A stretch of DNA of 64,000 bases from Pseudoteredinibacter isoporae_A (GCF_040372805.1 NZ_BAABWJ010000012.1:52939-116938); one strand, 5' to 3'; positions 17,394 to 26,171 are shown, numbered from the stretch's first letter. Notes: generated by a model from the sequence alone, not told the origin. A program made the numbers and translations.

Positions 17394-17756
17394 ATGTTTA
17401 TTGATATGAAATCCTTATCTTTTGTGTGCAAAACAAAGTTTTACGCTCAGGAGTACTTTCCGTATGGCTTGAGCCGAAGTGGTGAATTCACGCGCGAGCA
17501 GGTCGAGCTGTTAGAGAACCACGGGCGCGCGTATCAGGCGCTACACACGGGCGTTCGCACGGCGACTAATGGCGAAGAGGAAAATTTTGTCCGGGCGTGT
17601 CGCGGAGAGCGTGAGCCGACCACAGTCCATGAAAAGGCTTGGGCGAGATTTTGTGAAAAGACCAGTCTCACAGTTGCTGTTTCTTCTCCAAATAAAGTAG
17701 ACAGTTCACTATTGGATATGAGTTTTTCTGAACGTTCTTTCGATGAAGATCTCTAG
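17394..17756 (+). CDS. maoP: MaoP/YifE (DUF413) family protein
   Basis: A 120-residue protein with the DUF413 core: FYAQEYFPYGLSRSGEFTRE, VELLENHGRAYQAL and the invariant-looking ACRGEREPTTVHEKAWARFC. In E. coli this protein (MaoP) is needed, with a short cis site, for organisation of the Ori macrodomain of the chromosome. The N-terminal start is uncertain: ATGs at 17394 and 17406 are both possible, and the conserved region begins about 12 residues in. It is divergent from the HdfR-like regulator as in enterics and is followed after 23 bp by the GshB-like gene. The C-terminal 30 residues are Ser-rich and not conserved. Confidence 0.85.
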   Translation: MFIDMKSLSFVCKTKFYAQEYFPYGLSRSGEFTREQVELLENHGRAYQALHTGVRTATNGEEENFVRACRGEREPTTVHEKAWARFCEKTSLTVAVSSPNKVDSSLLDMSFSERSFDEDL

Positions 17757-17779
17757 AAAAAAGGTAGAGATTAAGTGAT

Positions 17780-18814
17780 ATGAAAATTTGTTTTTTAATG
17801 TACCCCTGGGATCGTATTGAACCAGAAACGGACAGTACGCTCCGCCTGATCCACGAGGCTGCCTCCCGGGGTTTAACTGTCGCTATTACTACGCCTCATA
17901 GCCTGACCATTAGAGACAGCGTGGCTTATGCCTACTGCAATGTACTGAAACGATCAGCCAAAGTGAGTGGAAGCATCCCTTCTTTTTACAAGCATGCTGA
18001 TTTTAAGCGGTGCAAACTGCCTCTTGCCGGGTTCGATGCCATTATTATGCGCGCAAATCCACCGCTGGATACTACGGCGCTTAATTTCCTGGATTCTGTC
18101 AGAAACGATGTTTTCATTATGAATGACCTCGACGGACTGAGAATTGCGAACAACAAGCTGTATCCGGCGTCATTCAGTGGTGAAGCTGCTCGTTTTATTC
18201 CGGTCACTCACGTGTCGAAAAGTCAGGAATATCTGGAGCAGGTTCTTGAGGAGTCGTCGACGGAACAAATGATCATGAAGCCTTTGAGTGGCTTTGGGGG
18301 ACAGGGCGTGATTGTCGTTGAAAAAAGCGCTCAAAGAAGCTTTCGTTCGCTACTCGATTTCTATATTGGTCGAGATCAAGGTAACTATGTCATCTTGCAG
18401 GAGTATGTAGAAGGTGCGTCCGAAGGTGATGTTCGAATCCTGATGCTTAATGGCGAGCCTATTGGCGCGATGAAGCGTGTTCCCTCAGAGAAGGATATTC
18501 GCTCTAACATTCATGCCGGCGGCCGTGAAGTGAAACACGCTTTAAGCAAGGAAGAGAAGGCTCTATGCAAGGCTTTGGGGCCTCAATTGGTGCGTGATGG
18601 ACTTTACCTTGTTGGACTGGACGTAATCAACGGAAAGCTGATTGAAGTGAATGTCCTGAGCCCGGGAGGTATTACCCGAATTAATAAACTGAACCGTGTT
18701 AAGTTACAGAAAACGATTTTGGACTTCGTCGAAAATGTTGTGTCCGCACGTGAAAAGGTCATAGAGCGGAAAAACGCTTTTCGTAAGGTCATTGAAGATG
18801 CTGAAGTTATCTGA
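17780..18814 (+). CDS. gshB: glutathione synthetase-like ATP-grasp ligase
   Basis: A 344-residue protein with the GshB layout. An N-terminal domain starts MKICFLMYPWDRIEPETDST, with the segment MRANPPLDTTALNFLD that contacts substrate in GshB. The ATP-grasp fold follows, with MKPLSGFGGQGV as nucleotide-binding loop, GDVRILMLNGEPIGAMKRVP, and the metal/ATP motif IEVNVLSPGGI near residue 290. GshB joins glycine to gamma-glutamylcysteine. The neighbouring QEGLA gene overlaps it by 17 bp, and this pairing recurs in gammaproteobacteria, often as a second GshB homologue. It may therefore be a specialised ligase acting on a related peptide and not the housekeeping enzyme. Confidence 0.85.
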   Translation: MKICFLMYPWDRIEPETDSTLRLIHEAASRGLTVAITTPHSLTIRDSVAYAYCNVLKRSAKVSGSIPSFYKHADFKRCKLPLAGFDAIIMRANPPLDTTALNFLDSVRNDVFIMNDLDGLRIANNKLYPASFSGEAARFIPVTHVSKSQEYLEQVLEESSTEQMIMKPLSGFGGQGVIVVEKSAQRSFRSLLDFYIGRDQGNYVILQEYVEGASEGDVRILMLNGEPIGAMKRVPSEKDIRSNIHAGGREVKHALSKEEKALCKALGPQLVRDGLYLVGLDVINGKLIEVNVLSPGGITRINKLNRVKLQKTILDFVENVVSAREKVIERKNAFRKVIEDAEVI

Positions 18815-20840
18815 AGCCGAAATCATTGATCGAATCGCCTCTGGCGAATTGTTCGAGTGTGAAATAGAAGATGGCAGCTTTCTGCTAAAAGTTGAGTCTT
18901 ACACTCCGACCATTTGTACCGCTATCCATGCAGGGCATCGCTTCCGCTCGAAGCTGCTGGAGGTATGTGCACTTGATGAGAGTGAGAGGTTATATGAAGA
19001 AGATCCATATACTGATCAGTTGATTCAGGCAATGCCAATCACGCTGATTGCACAGGATTCCCGCTATGAATACGACCTCAATCGGCCGATCTCAAGCTGC
19101 GTGTACAGCACGGCTTGGGGGCGAAAGGTGTGGAAAAGAAAGCTGAGTAACAAAGACCGAAGTGAAAGCATAAGAAAACATCAAGCATTTTATCGAGTCT
19201 TGGATGCATTGATCTCCGTGGTTGAGCAGCGCTTTGGTGCGGCACTTGTTTTCGATGTCCACTCCTATAACTTTCTACGCCAAGAGAGTGTGAGTCCAAC
19301 GTTTAATTTAGGCACTGAACAGATTGACAAGGAACGCTGGAAGAGCGTTATTGACTTTGTATTGTCAAAATTATCCAAGGTTGAATTGCCTAATCTGCCG
19401 GTCGATTCAATGGAAAACACCGTATTTTATGGGCGAGGGTATTTGATTGCACACGTAAACAGCCGCTTTCAAAACAGCCTGGTATTGCCATTGGAAGTCA
19501 AAAAAGTGTTTATGGATGAATTGAATGGTGAGCTGTATCCCTTGGTTATGCAGTCACTTAGCCAACAATTTAAGAGTTGTCTGGCTGAAACATCTGCGTT
19601 TTTCGCCCGTAGGTTTACCTCGAAGCGTCGAACCAAGAAGTCAGACATGCTTACAGAGAGGATGGATCCGTCAATCGTCAAAGTGGATCGTGCGCTCCAT
19701 CGCCTGGCCCGAGGCTTGGAAACTCTGTTCTACATAAATCCAATTAATATCCCGGCGGAAAGCAAGCAGTTTTTTAAGAGTAAGGGGCGTTACCACCCCA
19801 ATTTTCGTTATCGTCAGTTGGATATTGACCCCTATCTTTTTCGGGAGAAGTTATACCGACTGCCCGTCGATAGTATTCGAGATCCGAGCATTCAATCACT
19901 TTATCGCGATGTGATAGATGGTTTGAGCGAAAAAATAGATCTGCTGGTTAAGGCTGGTCAGCCAGACTTTTTATATGAATCCCTGAAATACTATGGCGAG
20001 CCGAGCTTAGTAGACGAACAAAATGCTCGATTCCTGCTTCATGCTGGGGGATTTGAATCAGACAATGCTGACTGCGTGACAACAGATGAACTATTGTCTC
20101 GTTTTAAGCACTTTTCCGCAGAATGGGGGATGACCTGTAAAGTTGAAACCAGTGCAAAGCTGGTTGCTTCTGCCATGGTTTCAAACAGTCGAAAGGCCGT
20201 GCTCATAGCCAAAAATTTACAGCTTTCCAATACCGAAGCGCAGAGCCTGGTACACCATGAATTGGGTGTGCATATGGCAACAACATTAAACGCCAGCGCA
20301 CAACGCTTAAAGGTTTTTTCTTTGGGACTGCCAGGAAATACGTTGACCCAAGAAGGGCTTGCTATTCTGAATGAATATCAATCGGGAAATATGACACTGA
20401 CACGTCTTCGTGGCTTAGCGCTTAGGGTACTGGCCGTAAAAGAAATGCTGAAATACAGTGATTTTCGCCACACTTACGCTTACTTGTTTGAAGAGCATAA
20501 GCTTTCCCAGGAAGACGCCTTTAAACTTTCGGTAAGGGTTCACCGGGGGGGAGGATTCACTAAAGACTATTTATACCTCAATGGTGTAAGTCTTGCTCTA
20601 GAAGCTATTAAAAATAAAGATATTAGAAATTTATACGTCGGAAAAACGGGTTTTGCCTATTTGCCGCTTATTAATGAGATGGTAGAGCGACAACTCGTAT
20701 CTGCTCCGAAGTTTTACCCGGAGTTTCTTTCTAACCCTGTGTCGAATTCACCCGTACTGGACTACCTAATGAGTTGCATTCGTCCAAGTGAGCCCGGCGT
20801 GCTTAAGGCGTATGATCGTTCAGGAGGAATTGCCGCTTGA
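18798..20840 (+). CDS. QEGLA-motif DUF1704 protein (putative metallopeptidase)
   Basis: The 680-residue protein carries the motif TQEGLA (QEGLA at 518-522) that names the 'flavohemoglobin expression-modulating QEGLA motif' family. It also has HELGVH at 487-492. HExxxH plus a downstream Glu is the zinc site of DUF1704 proteins such as the eukaryotic tyrosine carboxypeptidase MATCAP, so a peptidase activity is plausible. The N-terminal third, containing DVHSYN near residue 155, resembles an N-formylglutamate amidohydrolase-like domain, making this a probable fusion. The start overlaps the end of the gshB-like gene, which implies translational coupling. A structured element and terminator follow. 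Confidence 0.85.
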   Translation: MLKLSEAEIIDRIASGELFECEIEDGSFLLKVESYTPTICTAIHAGHRFRSKLLEVCALDESERLYEEDPYTDQLIQAMPITLIAQDSRYEYDLNRPISSCVYSTAWGRKVWKRKLSNKDRSESIRKHQAFYRVLDALISVVEQRFGAALVFDVHSYNFLRQESVSPTFNLGTEQIDKERWKSVIDFVLSKLSKVELPNLPVDSMENTVFYGRGYLIAHVNSRFQNSLVLPLEVKKVFMDELNGELYPLVMQSLSQQFKSCLAETSAFFARRFTSKRRTKKSDMLTERMDPSIVKVDRALHRLARGLETLFYINPINIPAESKQFFKSKGRYHPNFRYRQLDIDPYLFREKLYRLPVDSIRDPSIQSLYRDVIDGLSEKIDLLVKAGQPDFLYESLKYYGEPSLVDEQNARFLLHAGGFESDNADCVTTDELLSRFKHFSAEWGMTCKVETSAKLVASAMVSNSRKAVLIAKNLQLSNTEAQSLVHHELGVHMATTLNASAQRLKVFSLGLPGNTLTQEGLAILNEYQSGNMTLTRLRGLALRVLAVKEMLKYSDFRHTYAYLFEEHKLSQEDAFKLSVRVHRGGGFTKDYLYLNGVSLALEAIKNKDIRNLYVGKTGFAYLPLINEMVERQLVSAPKFYPEFLSNPVSNSPVLDYLMSCIRPSEPGVLKAYDRSGGIAA

Positions 20841-20876
20841 GCGGATGCTCAAAGCTAAGGTCAACAGTTCAACATG

Positions 20877-20962
20877 TGTGTATCGAGGAGCAGAAGGGCG
20901 AGGGTGTCCTAAGGCAGGGAACGCCAATGAAAGCCGCTCATGGTTCATGGGCGGCTTTTTTT
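20877..20962 (+). other. conserved structured element ending in a terminator, copy A
   Basis: It starts 36 bp after the QEGLA stop codon. The segment TATCGAGGAGCAGAAGGGCG then GGGTGTCC is followed by a small GGC-loop-GCC hairpin and a 12-bp terminator stem (AAGCCGCTCATG / CATGGGCGGCTT, 20931-20957, one G-T pair) with a T tract. A second, clearly related copy lies at 43656-43735 after an unrelated gene. This suggests a mobile or repeated RNA element and not only a terminator. No known RNA family is recognised. Confidence 0.55.
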
Positions 20963-21275
20963 ATCCCATAAGACCTATTTCAGCTTCAATAAGGCTATAC
21001 ACGCCAAAACTTAATAATAAGAGGGGGAGAAGGCTTATCGAAAAGTAGAAAACAATATTGCTCAACTGCTTTTTTAAGGCCAGGGGAAGAACAAAGGAGT
21101 AAAGGGCTGGAATCAAGCCGAAGGTGAAACCATGGGCCACCCCAAGGCCACTTAAAAAACGAAAGGAGCTTTCTCTATCGATGTGAAACAAGTAAGTAAA
21201 ATAAAGAGACAGGCCAATAAGTATTCCTGCGACCAAATTGCTTAACATTATGGATATTACAGCGATTCTATTCAT
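20961..21275 (-). CDS. small four-span membrane protein of unknown function
   Basis: A 104-residue very hydrophobic protein with about four predicted membrane spans: IAVISIMLSNLVAGILIGLS, LGVAHGFTFGLIPALYSFVL, and two merged near LSNIVFYFSISLLPLLLLSF. No signature of a known family is seen. It converges on the QEGLA gene, its stop codon lying in the tail of that gene's terminator. The ATG at 21275 starts MNRIAV after an AAGGAATC-like site. Confidence 0.65.
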   Translation of the reverse strand: MNRIAVISIMLSNLVAGILIGLSLYFTYLFHIDRESSFRFLSGLGVAHGFTFGLIPALYSFVLPLALKKQLSNIVFYFSISLLPLLLLSFGVYSLIEAEIGLMG

Positions 21276-21462
21276 TGATTCCTTTGTGAGTAAAATCTAA
21301 AGTTTTGAGGTTTAGGGGAATTATGTTCAATGGCTACGAAGCCAGCGAATTTATCGTGCCATCCTTACTTTCTTTTGTCTATGCGCCCTCAAATCAGCCT
21401 CACCGTAAGGATTTGACTTGCACGGATACATTTTGGCGAAACTCCTACTCTCGTCGTTCAAA

Positions 21463-21509
21463 AAAAGAACCGTAATTTACTATCGGAGCGGACATACATT
21501 ACGGTTTCT
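21463..21509 (-). terminator. rho-independent terminator for the gene at 21499
   Basis: On the minus strand the arms AACCGTAAT and ATTACGGTT enclose a roughly 20-nt loop and are followed by CTTTTTTT. The stop codon of the upstream gene lies inside the first arm. Confidence 0.65.
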
Positions 21510-21765
21510 TTCTGGCTTTTGCGATTGCCTTCGTGAGCTGACGAAAACTGCTGGTGGGGCGCCTGCCGGTCTCAATGTCTAGAGTGATCGCTTCTGCGGC
21601 TTCCAGAAGATCGGGAGCTGCGGAAATCAAGTGTGCATCTTCCAGCGTATAGGTCCACGCAACGCAGCCATTTTCCGGTGCCTGAATCTGATACTTTCCT
21701 GACATGCTGATGGACCAGGGCCCACACGAATACTTACTCAATTTATCACCTATTTCATCTTTCAT
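21499..21765 (-). CDS. small protein with a phage-type 'LISAAPDLLEAAE' motif
   Basis: An 88-residue product from the ATG at 21765. The segment EDAHLISAAPDLLEAAEAIT is a motif repeatedly found in short proteins of phages and mobile elements of Proteobacteria. The C-terminus is basic (TKAIAKARKKP). The frame extends 52 codons upstream, but that part looks non-coding. Function unknown; it may be a remnant of a mobile element. Confidence 0.5.
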   Translation of the reverse strand: MKDEIGDKLSKYSCGPWSISMSGKYQIQAPENGCVAWTYTLEDAHLISAAPDLLEAAEAITLDIETGRRPTSSFRQLTKAIAKARKKP

Positions 21766-22073
21766 AGTGTCACACACGGCGACAGCTGGCCTTCTGAATC
21801 CCAGAAAAGCCGTCAAAATCAAACTGTAAAAAAAGCCGCGGTACCGCTGCGGCAAAGAATATCGGTGCTTTATGCACTGGGCACAAAGAGGGGGTATGTC
21901 CAGCTTACGCTGGCGCACCAATGATTGTCGGCAGACAATGTGTTTGGATAGCTCAGTATTCTAGTGCTTTTGGCTTAACGCTGTATGAATAATGAGCAAA
22001 GAAACGTAAGGACAGTCGGTAGCAGCAACCCAGCGAATAAGTCAAAATTGAGTACACGGAAAGCGAGCAAGCG

Positions 22074-22202
22074 ATGTATAAATTAAGGGATCCGAATCAC
22101 ACTATTGAGGTTGTGTTGGTGATCATAGCGTTTTTCGGTCATTATGCCTGTTGCAGGGACATACCAGTGACAGCATTGATAAATGAGATTTATGATGATT
22201 AA
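22074..22202 (+). CDS. possible 42-residue membrane-associated peptide
   Basis: A short ORF with one hydrophobic segment (IEVVLVIIAFFGHYACC) whose stop codon overlaps the start of the next ORF (ATGATTAA), suggesting translational coupling. The ribosome binding site is weak (GGAAAGCGAG). No homologue is recognised; it could be chance. Confidence 0.3.
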   Translation: MYKLRDPNHTIEVVLVIIAFFGHYACCRDIPVTALINEIYDD

Positions 22203-22467
22203 GCAGCAACTGAGTGGGAAGGAAACCCGTATGGAAGGGAAGTGGCGCTTTGTGTTGATAAGGGGAGTGCTTTTTTGGGGCGGAACTATGTTTATCGCAA
22301 TGGCCTTTATTAAAAAGCCTTTTGCCGGTGGCTTTTTCACCGCTCAAGCGATAACTCACTGCGTGGTTTGGCCGCTCCTCGGTCTCTTGTATGGCATGCT
22401 CTGTTGGCGATTTTCTGAAAAACCTTACCAAAATGCACTGAACGAAAGTGACCGCGAAAGTGCTTAG
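22195..22467 (+). CDS. small two-span membrane protein
   Basis: A 90-residue protein with a basic N-terminus (KQQLSGKETRMEGKWR) and two hydrophobic segments: FVLIRGVLFWGGTMFIAMAF, and HCVVWPLLGLLYGMLCWRF separated by a KKPFAGGFFTAQAIT loop. Several in-frame ATGs (22183, 22192, 22195) are possible starts; the last overlaps the stop of the upstream small ORF. The layout is that of uncharacterised inner-membrane proteins; function unknown. An 8-bp hairpin follows at 22506-22528. Confidence 0.6.
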   Translation: MIKQQLSGKETRMEGKWRFVLIRGVLFWGGTMFIAMAFIKKPFAGGFFTAQAITHCVVWPLLGLLYGMLCWRFSEKPYQNALNESDRESA

Positions 22468-22770
22468 GTGAGTCAAACTCTCAAGCCATGCCGAACGGGT
22501 AATTAGATGGAGTAGTCGGGACTCCATCCTACCCTTTTCTTTAGAGGGCTTAACCTAGCCTGCTATGCCCCTAAATCGATCATTTACAATACGCATCTTA
22601 TGCATATTACACTTCTCAGTAATGTGCAAAATAAAACCATCTTTCTTGGGCATTTCAACCGTAATCACTTCCGATAAAACCCGGAACTGAATAGTTTTAA
22701 AAATTATATATACAATTAAAAATCATGCCTCTACCATTATTCGACACTTAATATAGAGCCAGTGTGATAC
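22468..22770. other. intergenic region with a terminator-like hairpin
   Basis: GATGGAGT (22506-22513) pairs with ACTCCATC (22521-22528) with a 7-nt loop, and a short pyrimidine-rich tract follows. The rest is AT-rich and is probably the promoter region of the beta-lactamase-fold gene; no gene is seen. Confidence 0.4.
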
Positions 22771-23763
22771 ATGATGTGTGAAAGAGGAAAGGGATTAGAA
22801 GCATTAATTCAGCAGGAATATTCGAATATATCGGGTCTGGCAATCTCCATAGGAGATCAACTTGAGTATGAATATTACGCTGATGGATATGCCCAAGATA
22901 GCTCGACTCATATTGCATCAGTAACGAAGAGCATTTTATCTCTGCTGGTTGGTATTGCAGTTGAACGTGGGGCTATAAAAAGTATCGAAGACCGTGTGTT
23001 GGATTACTTTCCCTTTTATCAATTAAAAAGAGGTGAAAAAACCATTCAGCAGCTAACAATTAGACATTTGTTAACCATGGTTGCACCGTACAAGTTTCGA
23101 TCGGAGCCGTACACAAAAGTATACACAAGTAATGATTGGACTGTTGCCGCATTAGACCTTTTAGGTGGGAAAGGAAACGTTGGTGACTTTAAGTACACGA
23201 CCGTTGGTCTTCAAGTGTTGTCAGGAATTATTACACACGCAACCGGCCAATCAGTCCTCGAGTTTGCCAATAACAATCTTTTTGAACCTCTCGATATCAA
23301 AGTGTCACAGAATATAAGAATTCAAGACAAAAGCACTTATTTGTCTTTTCTTAAAGAGGCTGTAACCAGTGGGTGGGTTATTGATCCTGCAGGCGTCAAT
23401 ACAGCAGGCTGGGGGCTGACCCTAACCACAGGTGATATGGTTAAAATTGGTCAGTTGTGTCTTAAAAAAGGAACTTGGAAGAATAAGAAAATAGTTTCTG
23501 CCGAATGGATTAATAACAGCGTAAGAAAACACAGTTTTTTGGATAAAAAAGCGTATGGGTTTTTATGGTGGATTATTGATGATGTCAGTGGCACTTATGC
23601 CGCTATAGGTGATAGTGGGAATATAATCTATGTGTCAACCCAACATGAAATGGTCGTGGCGATCACATCTCAATTTAAGCCACGAGCCAAAGATCGAATT
23701 GAGTTAATCACAAAATACATTGAGCCTAAATTTGTTTCAGGCCGCGAACCACTTGCCGTCTAA
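22771..23763 (+). CDS. class C beta-lactamase-fold serine hydrolase
   Basis: A 330-residue cytoplasmic member of the beta-lactamase/transpeptidase-like family. The catalytic SxxK motif is SVTK with Ser50 and Lys53. The second motif Tyr lies in KYTTVG at about residue 142, and a third-motif equivalent GDSGN lies near residue 280. GWGLTLTTGDMVKIGQL is a family hallmark. Members include esterases, DD-peptidases and 6-aminohexanoate-dimer hydrolase-like enzymes. No signal peptide is present, so antibiotic resistance is unlikely and a small ester or amide substrate is more probable. Codon use is more AT-rich than in upstream genes. Its transcript ends in the shared terminator at 23762. Confidence 0.85.
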   Translation: MMCERGKGLEALIQQEYSNISGLAISIGDQLEYEYYADGYAQDSSTHIASVTKSILSLLVGIAVERGAIKSIEDRVLDYFPFYQLKRGEKTIQQLTIRHLLTMVAPYKFRSEPYTKVYTSNDWTVAALDLLGGKGNVGDFKYTTVGLQVLSGIITHATGQSVLEFANNNLFEPLDIKVSQNIRIQDKSTYLSFLKEAVTSGWVIDPAGVNTAGWGLTLTTGDMVKIGQLCLKKGTWKNKKIVSAEWINNSVRKHSFLDKKAYGFLWWIIDDVSGTYAAIGDSGNIIYVSTQHEMVVAITSQFKPRAKDRIELITKYIEPKFVSGREPLAV

Positions 23764-23798
23764 AATGGGGCACGCACTGGTGAGCTGGGCCCCATTTT
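23762..23798. terminator. bidirectional terminator between convergent genes
   Basis: AAAATGGGGC and GCCCCATTTT arms flank a 17-nt loop, giving A and T tracts on both sides. It lies between the hydrolase stop codon and the lipoprotein stop codon. Confidence 0.7.
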
Positions 23799-23803
23799 AG
23801 TTC

Positions 23804-24181
23804 TTATTTGGTTTTGAACGCTCTGATTTCATCGAGAATGATGTTTCCAGCTTCAACATTTCGGCTTTGCAATGCATTCAGATCCAGGATAAGGCCTTGA
23901 TATTCAGAGGCAAGATGAGGCGTCATTTTCATCAATTCCTGTGTGATGTCCGGATCTTTATTCTGACCGATGATCTCGATGGCAGCTTTGTAACTTTGCC
24001 CAATTTCTGCAATTCTTGCTTCAGAGGCCTTTGCCTCACTAATAGTGGTTATTGCAGACAGCAGTTTGCGCCCTTCTTTTAAGTTCGACAGTGCTGTTTC
24101 CGCTGCTTCAAGAGATGGATCTTTGGCATCACTGCAAGCGACGAGAAAAATACTTAAAAAAAGAAATGTCATCCATTTCAT
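23804..24181 (-). CDS. small helical lipoprotein
   Basis: A 125-residue protein with a lipoprotein signal (MKWMTFLFLSIFLVACSDAK, lipobox LVAC) and a mature part that is almost entirely helical with heptad-like spacing (EAAETALSNLKEGRKLLSAI). It is probably anchored in the outer or inner membrane facing the periplasm. No function can be assigned. Confidence 0.7.
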   Translation of the reverse strand: MKWMTFLFLSIFLVACSDAKDPSLEAAETALSNLKEGRKLLSAITTISEAKASEARIAEIGQSYKAAIEIIGQNKDPDITQELMKMTPHLASEYQGLILDLNALQSRNVEAGNIILDEIRAFKTK

Positions 24182-24370
24182 TAACTTATTACCTTAGATT
24201 GGTTGGTTGAATACGAGCGCTGCATTTGACCATAAGTAATGGAAAAGTGTAGATTTTTGGTACTTTGGTATCATCAGACAATCTGAACACTTTTTTATTA
24301 ATTCCGTTGCCACCTTCCTCTTTCTCTGATCCAATTGCCGTCTTTTCATTTACTGGCACCCACGTAATTC

Positions 24371-26134
24371 ATGGCAAAAGAACTGATTGAACAGGCTTTC
24401 CTTTCAGCATGGAAAAAGGATAAACACGCTTCTGAGATTGATGAAAAACGCCATCAAACGTTTATGAAGCTGGTTAGGCCTCATCTGATCGTGGGGGGCG
24501 TCACCGCGGTGTTGATGTACCTGCTGTTCAAAGATTACGCGATACCGGGTGCAGCCATGATATGGGGGACGTGTAACCTCTTGACGCTGGTCTTAAGTTA
24601 TCTTCTGTTTTATGCCTACGACAGCGGAGAGAAAAACTTTTCCGGATCCTTTTGGGGGAGGGCTATTCTGCTTATGTCGTTTTTGTGGGGAGCCTGTTGG
24701 ATGTTGCCCTCAATGATCTTCTTATCTGATGCGCCCACTCTGTATGTGGGGGTGATGTTTATCATTATCATTTCGCTGATTTCATTACCGGCACCGGCCA
24801 TGTCATTCTACCCTTATGCTTATTTTGCGTTTATGAGTTTGCCGCTGTCGGCGCTGGCGTATCTCGTATTTGGCTTGGAGGAAGAGGGGCGAGATCTGCT
24901 TATTCTGATGACCCCATTTCTTTGGGGCTCTCTTATTTTCTATGGTTGGGATCTTCACAGCTCTTCAATGACGTCAATCAAGCTGAGAATTGAGCTTGAA
25001 GAAGCGTATACCGAAGCGAAAAATGCGAATTTTGAGAAATCAAAATTTATTGCGACGGCCAGTCATGACATTCGACAACCTTTACAGGCGTCGGTTTTTA
25101 TCGTTGAAGCGATGGAATACACAAATAGTGAAAAAGAATTTAGCCGCTTCAGGGACAACTTAAAGAAAAGCCTGGGGAATATATCTAATATCCTGAATGG
25201 CTTGTTGGATATATCACGATTGGAGTCAGGCGCAATGACGTCCAGTCTTTCCCACGTTTCCGTGAAAGACCTCTTCGATGAACTGGCGAATGACTATAGA
25301 AAGCAGGTTGAGGCGAATCCTGACTTGAGTGTTCGGTTTGTCTCGAATGATTTGACCGTTTATGCCGACCCACTGATGCTCCGGCGGGCGACAGAAAATC
25401 TGTATTCTAATGCGATTCGCTATACGGCGAGCGGGGAGATACTTATTGAAGCCGAAATGGACGGTGATACCGTCATCATTCGCTTTAAAGATACGGGAAT
25501 TGGCATTGCGCCAGAGCATTTGTCGAAAATATTTGATGATTTTCATCAAGTCAAAAATCAGGAGAGAGACTTTAAAAGCGGTATGGGACTTGGCCTCTCC
25601 ATTGTGAAACGAATATGCGACTCTCAGAGCTGGTCAGTTCAGGTATCGAGTGAGCCATTGCTCGGGAGTTGTTTCACATTACAGCTGCCACTGGGTGACG
25701 CGTCGTCGATTGAGCGTCAAGTAGAGACAGTGGATTTCTTTGCGCCGTTGTCGGGCATGACGGTGCTGATTTTAGACAATGAAGATCTGATCAGGGAAAG
25801 CTTGTCGAGCTTGGTCAGAGAATGGGGCGCGGCTTCCTATTCGGCTAATTCTTTATCGGAAGCGCAATCTTTAATCGCAGATGACGCACTTGATTTGGAC
25901 CTGCTAATCGTTGATTACAGACTGGAGCAAGATATTACGGGTGTAGACGCTATGAGCGCGTTGAGAGATGCTGGTCTGGTCTCTTTTGAGACCATAATGC
26001 TCACAGGTGAAACCTCAAAAGACACTCTGAAACGTGTCGCAGAAGCCGATGTGACACTGCTGCATAAGCCAATACAAGCAGCCAAGCTTAGATCTGCAGC
26101 GGTAACATTGATGATGGAAAATAGCGCGGTTTGA
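24371..26134 (+). CDS. membrane hybrid sensor histidine kinase with receiver
   Basis: A 587-residue protein with a membrane domain of about six spans (residues 35-205) and a short coiled linker. The HisKA domain has phospho-acceptor His232 in ASHDIRQPLQ. The HATPase domain shows NLYSNAIRYT (N box), FKDTGIGIAPEH (G1) and SGMGLGLSIVKR (G2). A C-terminal receiver has Asp515 in LLIVDYRL, with the conserved Thr and Lys near LTGE and HKP. The HDIRQPL form places it with kinases whose receiver is used for internal relay. A LuxR-type response regulator lies 0.9 kb downstream on the same strand and is the likely partner. Confidence 0.9.
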   Translation: MAKELIEQAFLSAWKKDKHASEIDEKRHQTFMKLVRPHLIVGGVTAVLMYLLFKDYAIPGAAMIWGTCNLLTLVLSYLLFYAYDSGEKNFSGSFWGRAILLMSFLWGACWMLPSMIFLSDAPTLYVGVMFIIIISLISLPAPAMSFYPYAYFAFMSLPLSALAYLVFGLEEEGRDLLILMTPFLWGSLIFYGWDLHSSSMTSIKLRIELEEAYTEAKNANFEKSKFIATASHDIRQPLQASVFIVEAMEYTNSEKEFSRFRDNLKKSLGNISNILNGLLDISRLESGAMTSSLSHVSVKDLFDELANDYRKQVEANPDLSVRFVSNDLTVYADPLMLRRATENLYSNAIRYTASGEILIEAEMDGDTVIIRFKDTGIGIAPEHLSKIFDDFHQVKNQERDFKSGMGLGLSIVKRICDSQSWSVQVSSEPLLGSCFTLQLPLGDASSIERQVETVDFFAPLSGMTVLILDNEDLIRESLSSLVREWGAASYSANSLSEAQSLIADDALDLDLLIVDYRLEQDITGVDAMSALRDAGLVSFETIMLTGETSKDTLKRVAEADVTLLHKPIQAAKLRSAAVTLMMENSAV

Positions 26135-26149
26135 GCGCCGCGCTAAAAT
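26122..26149. terminator. terminator hairpin between convergent genes
   Basis: Perfect 8-bp arms TAGCGCGG and CCGCGCTA with an 8-nt loop, overlapping the kinase stop codon and followed by AAAA, so it best serves the minus-strand neighbour or both. Confidence 0.55.
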
Positions 26150-26171
26150 GTCCGGCAGGCACGATACTCGA

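Noticed and set aside
21323..21475. 50-residue plus-strand ORF with AGGGGA before its ATG
   Set aside because: Its end lies inside the terminator hairpin of the opposite-strand gene and the product (basic, Ser/Arg-rich tail) has no recognisable features; too weak to call a gene.
22771..23763. Antibiotic-resistance class C beta-lactamase
   Set aside because: The fold is right but there is no signal peptide and the KTG motif is replaced, so it is called only a beta-lactamase-fold hydrolase.
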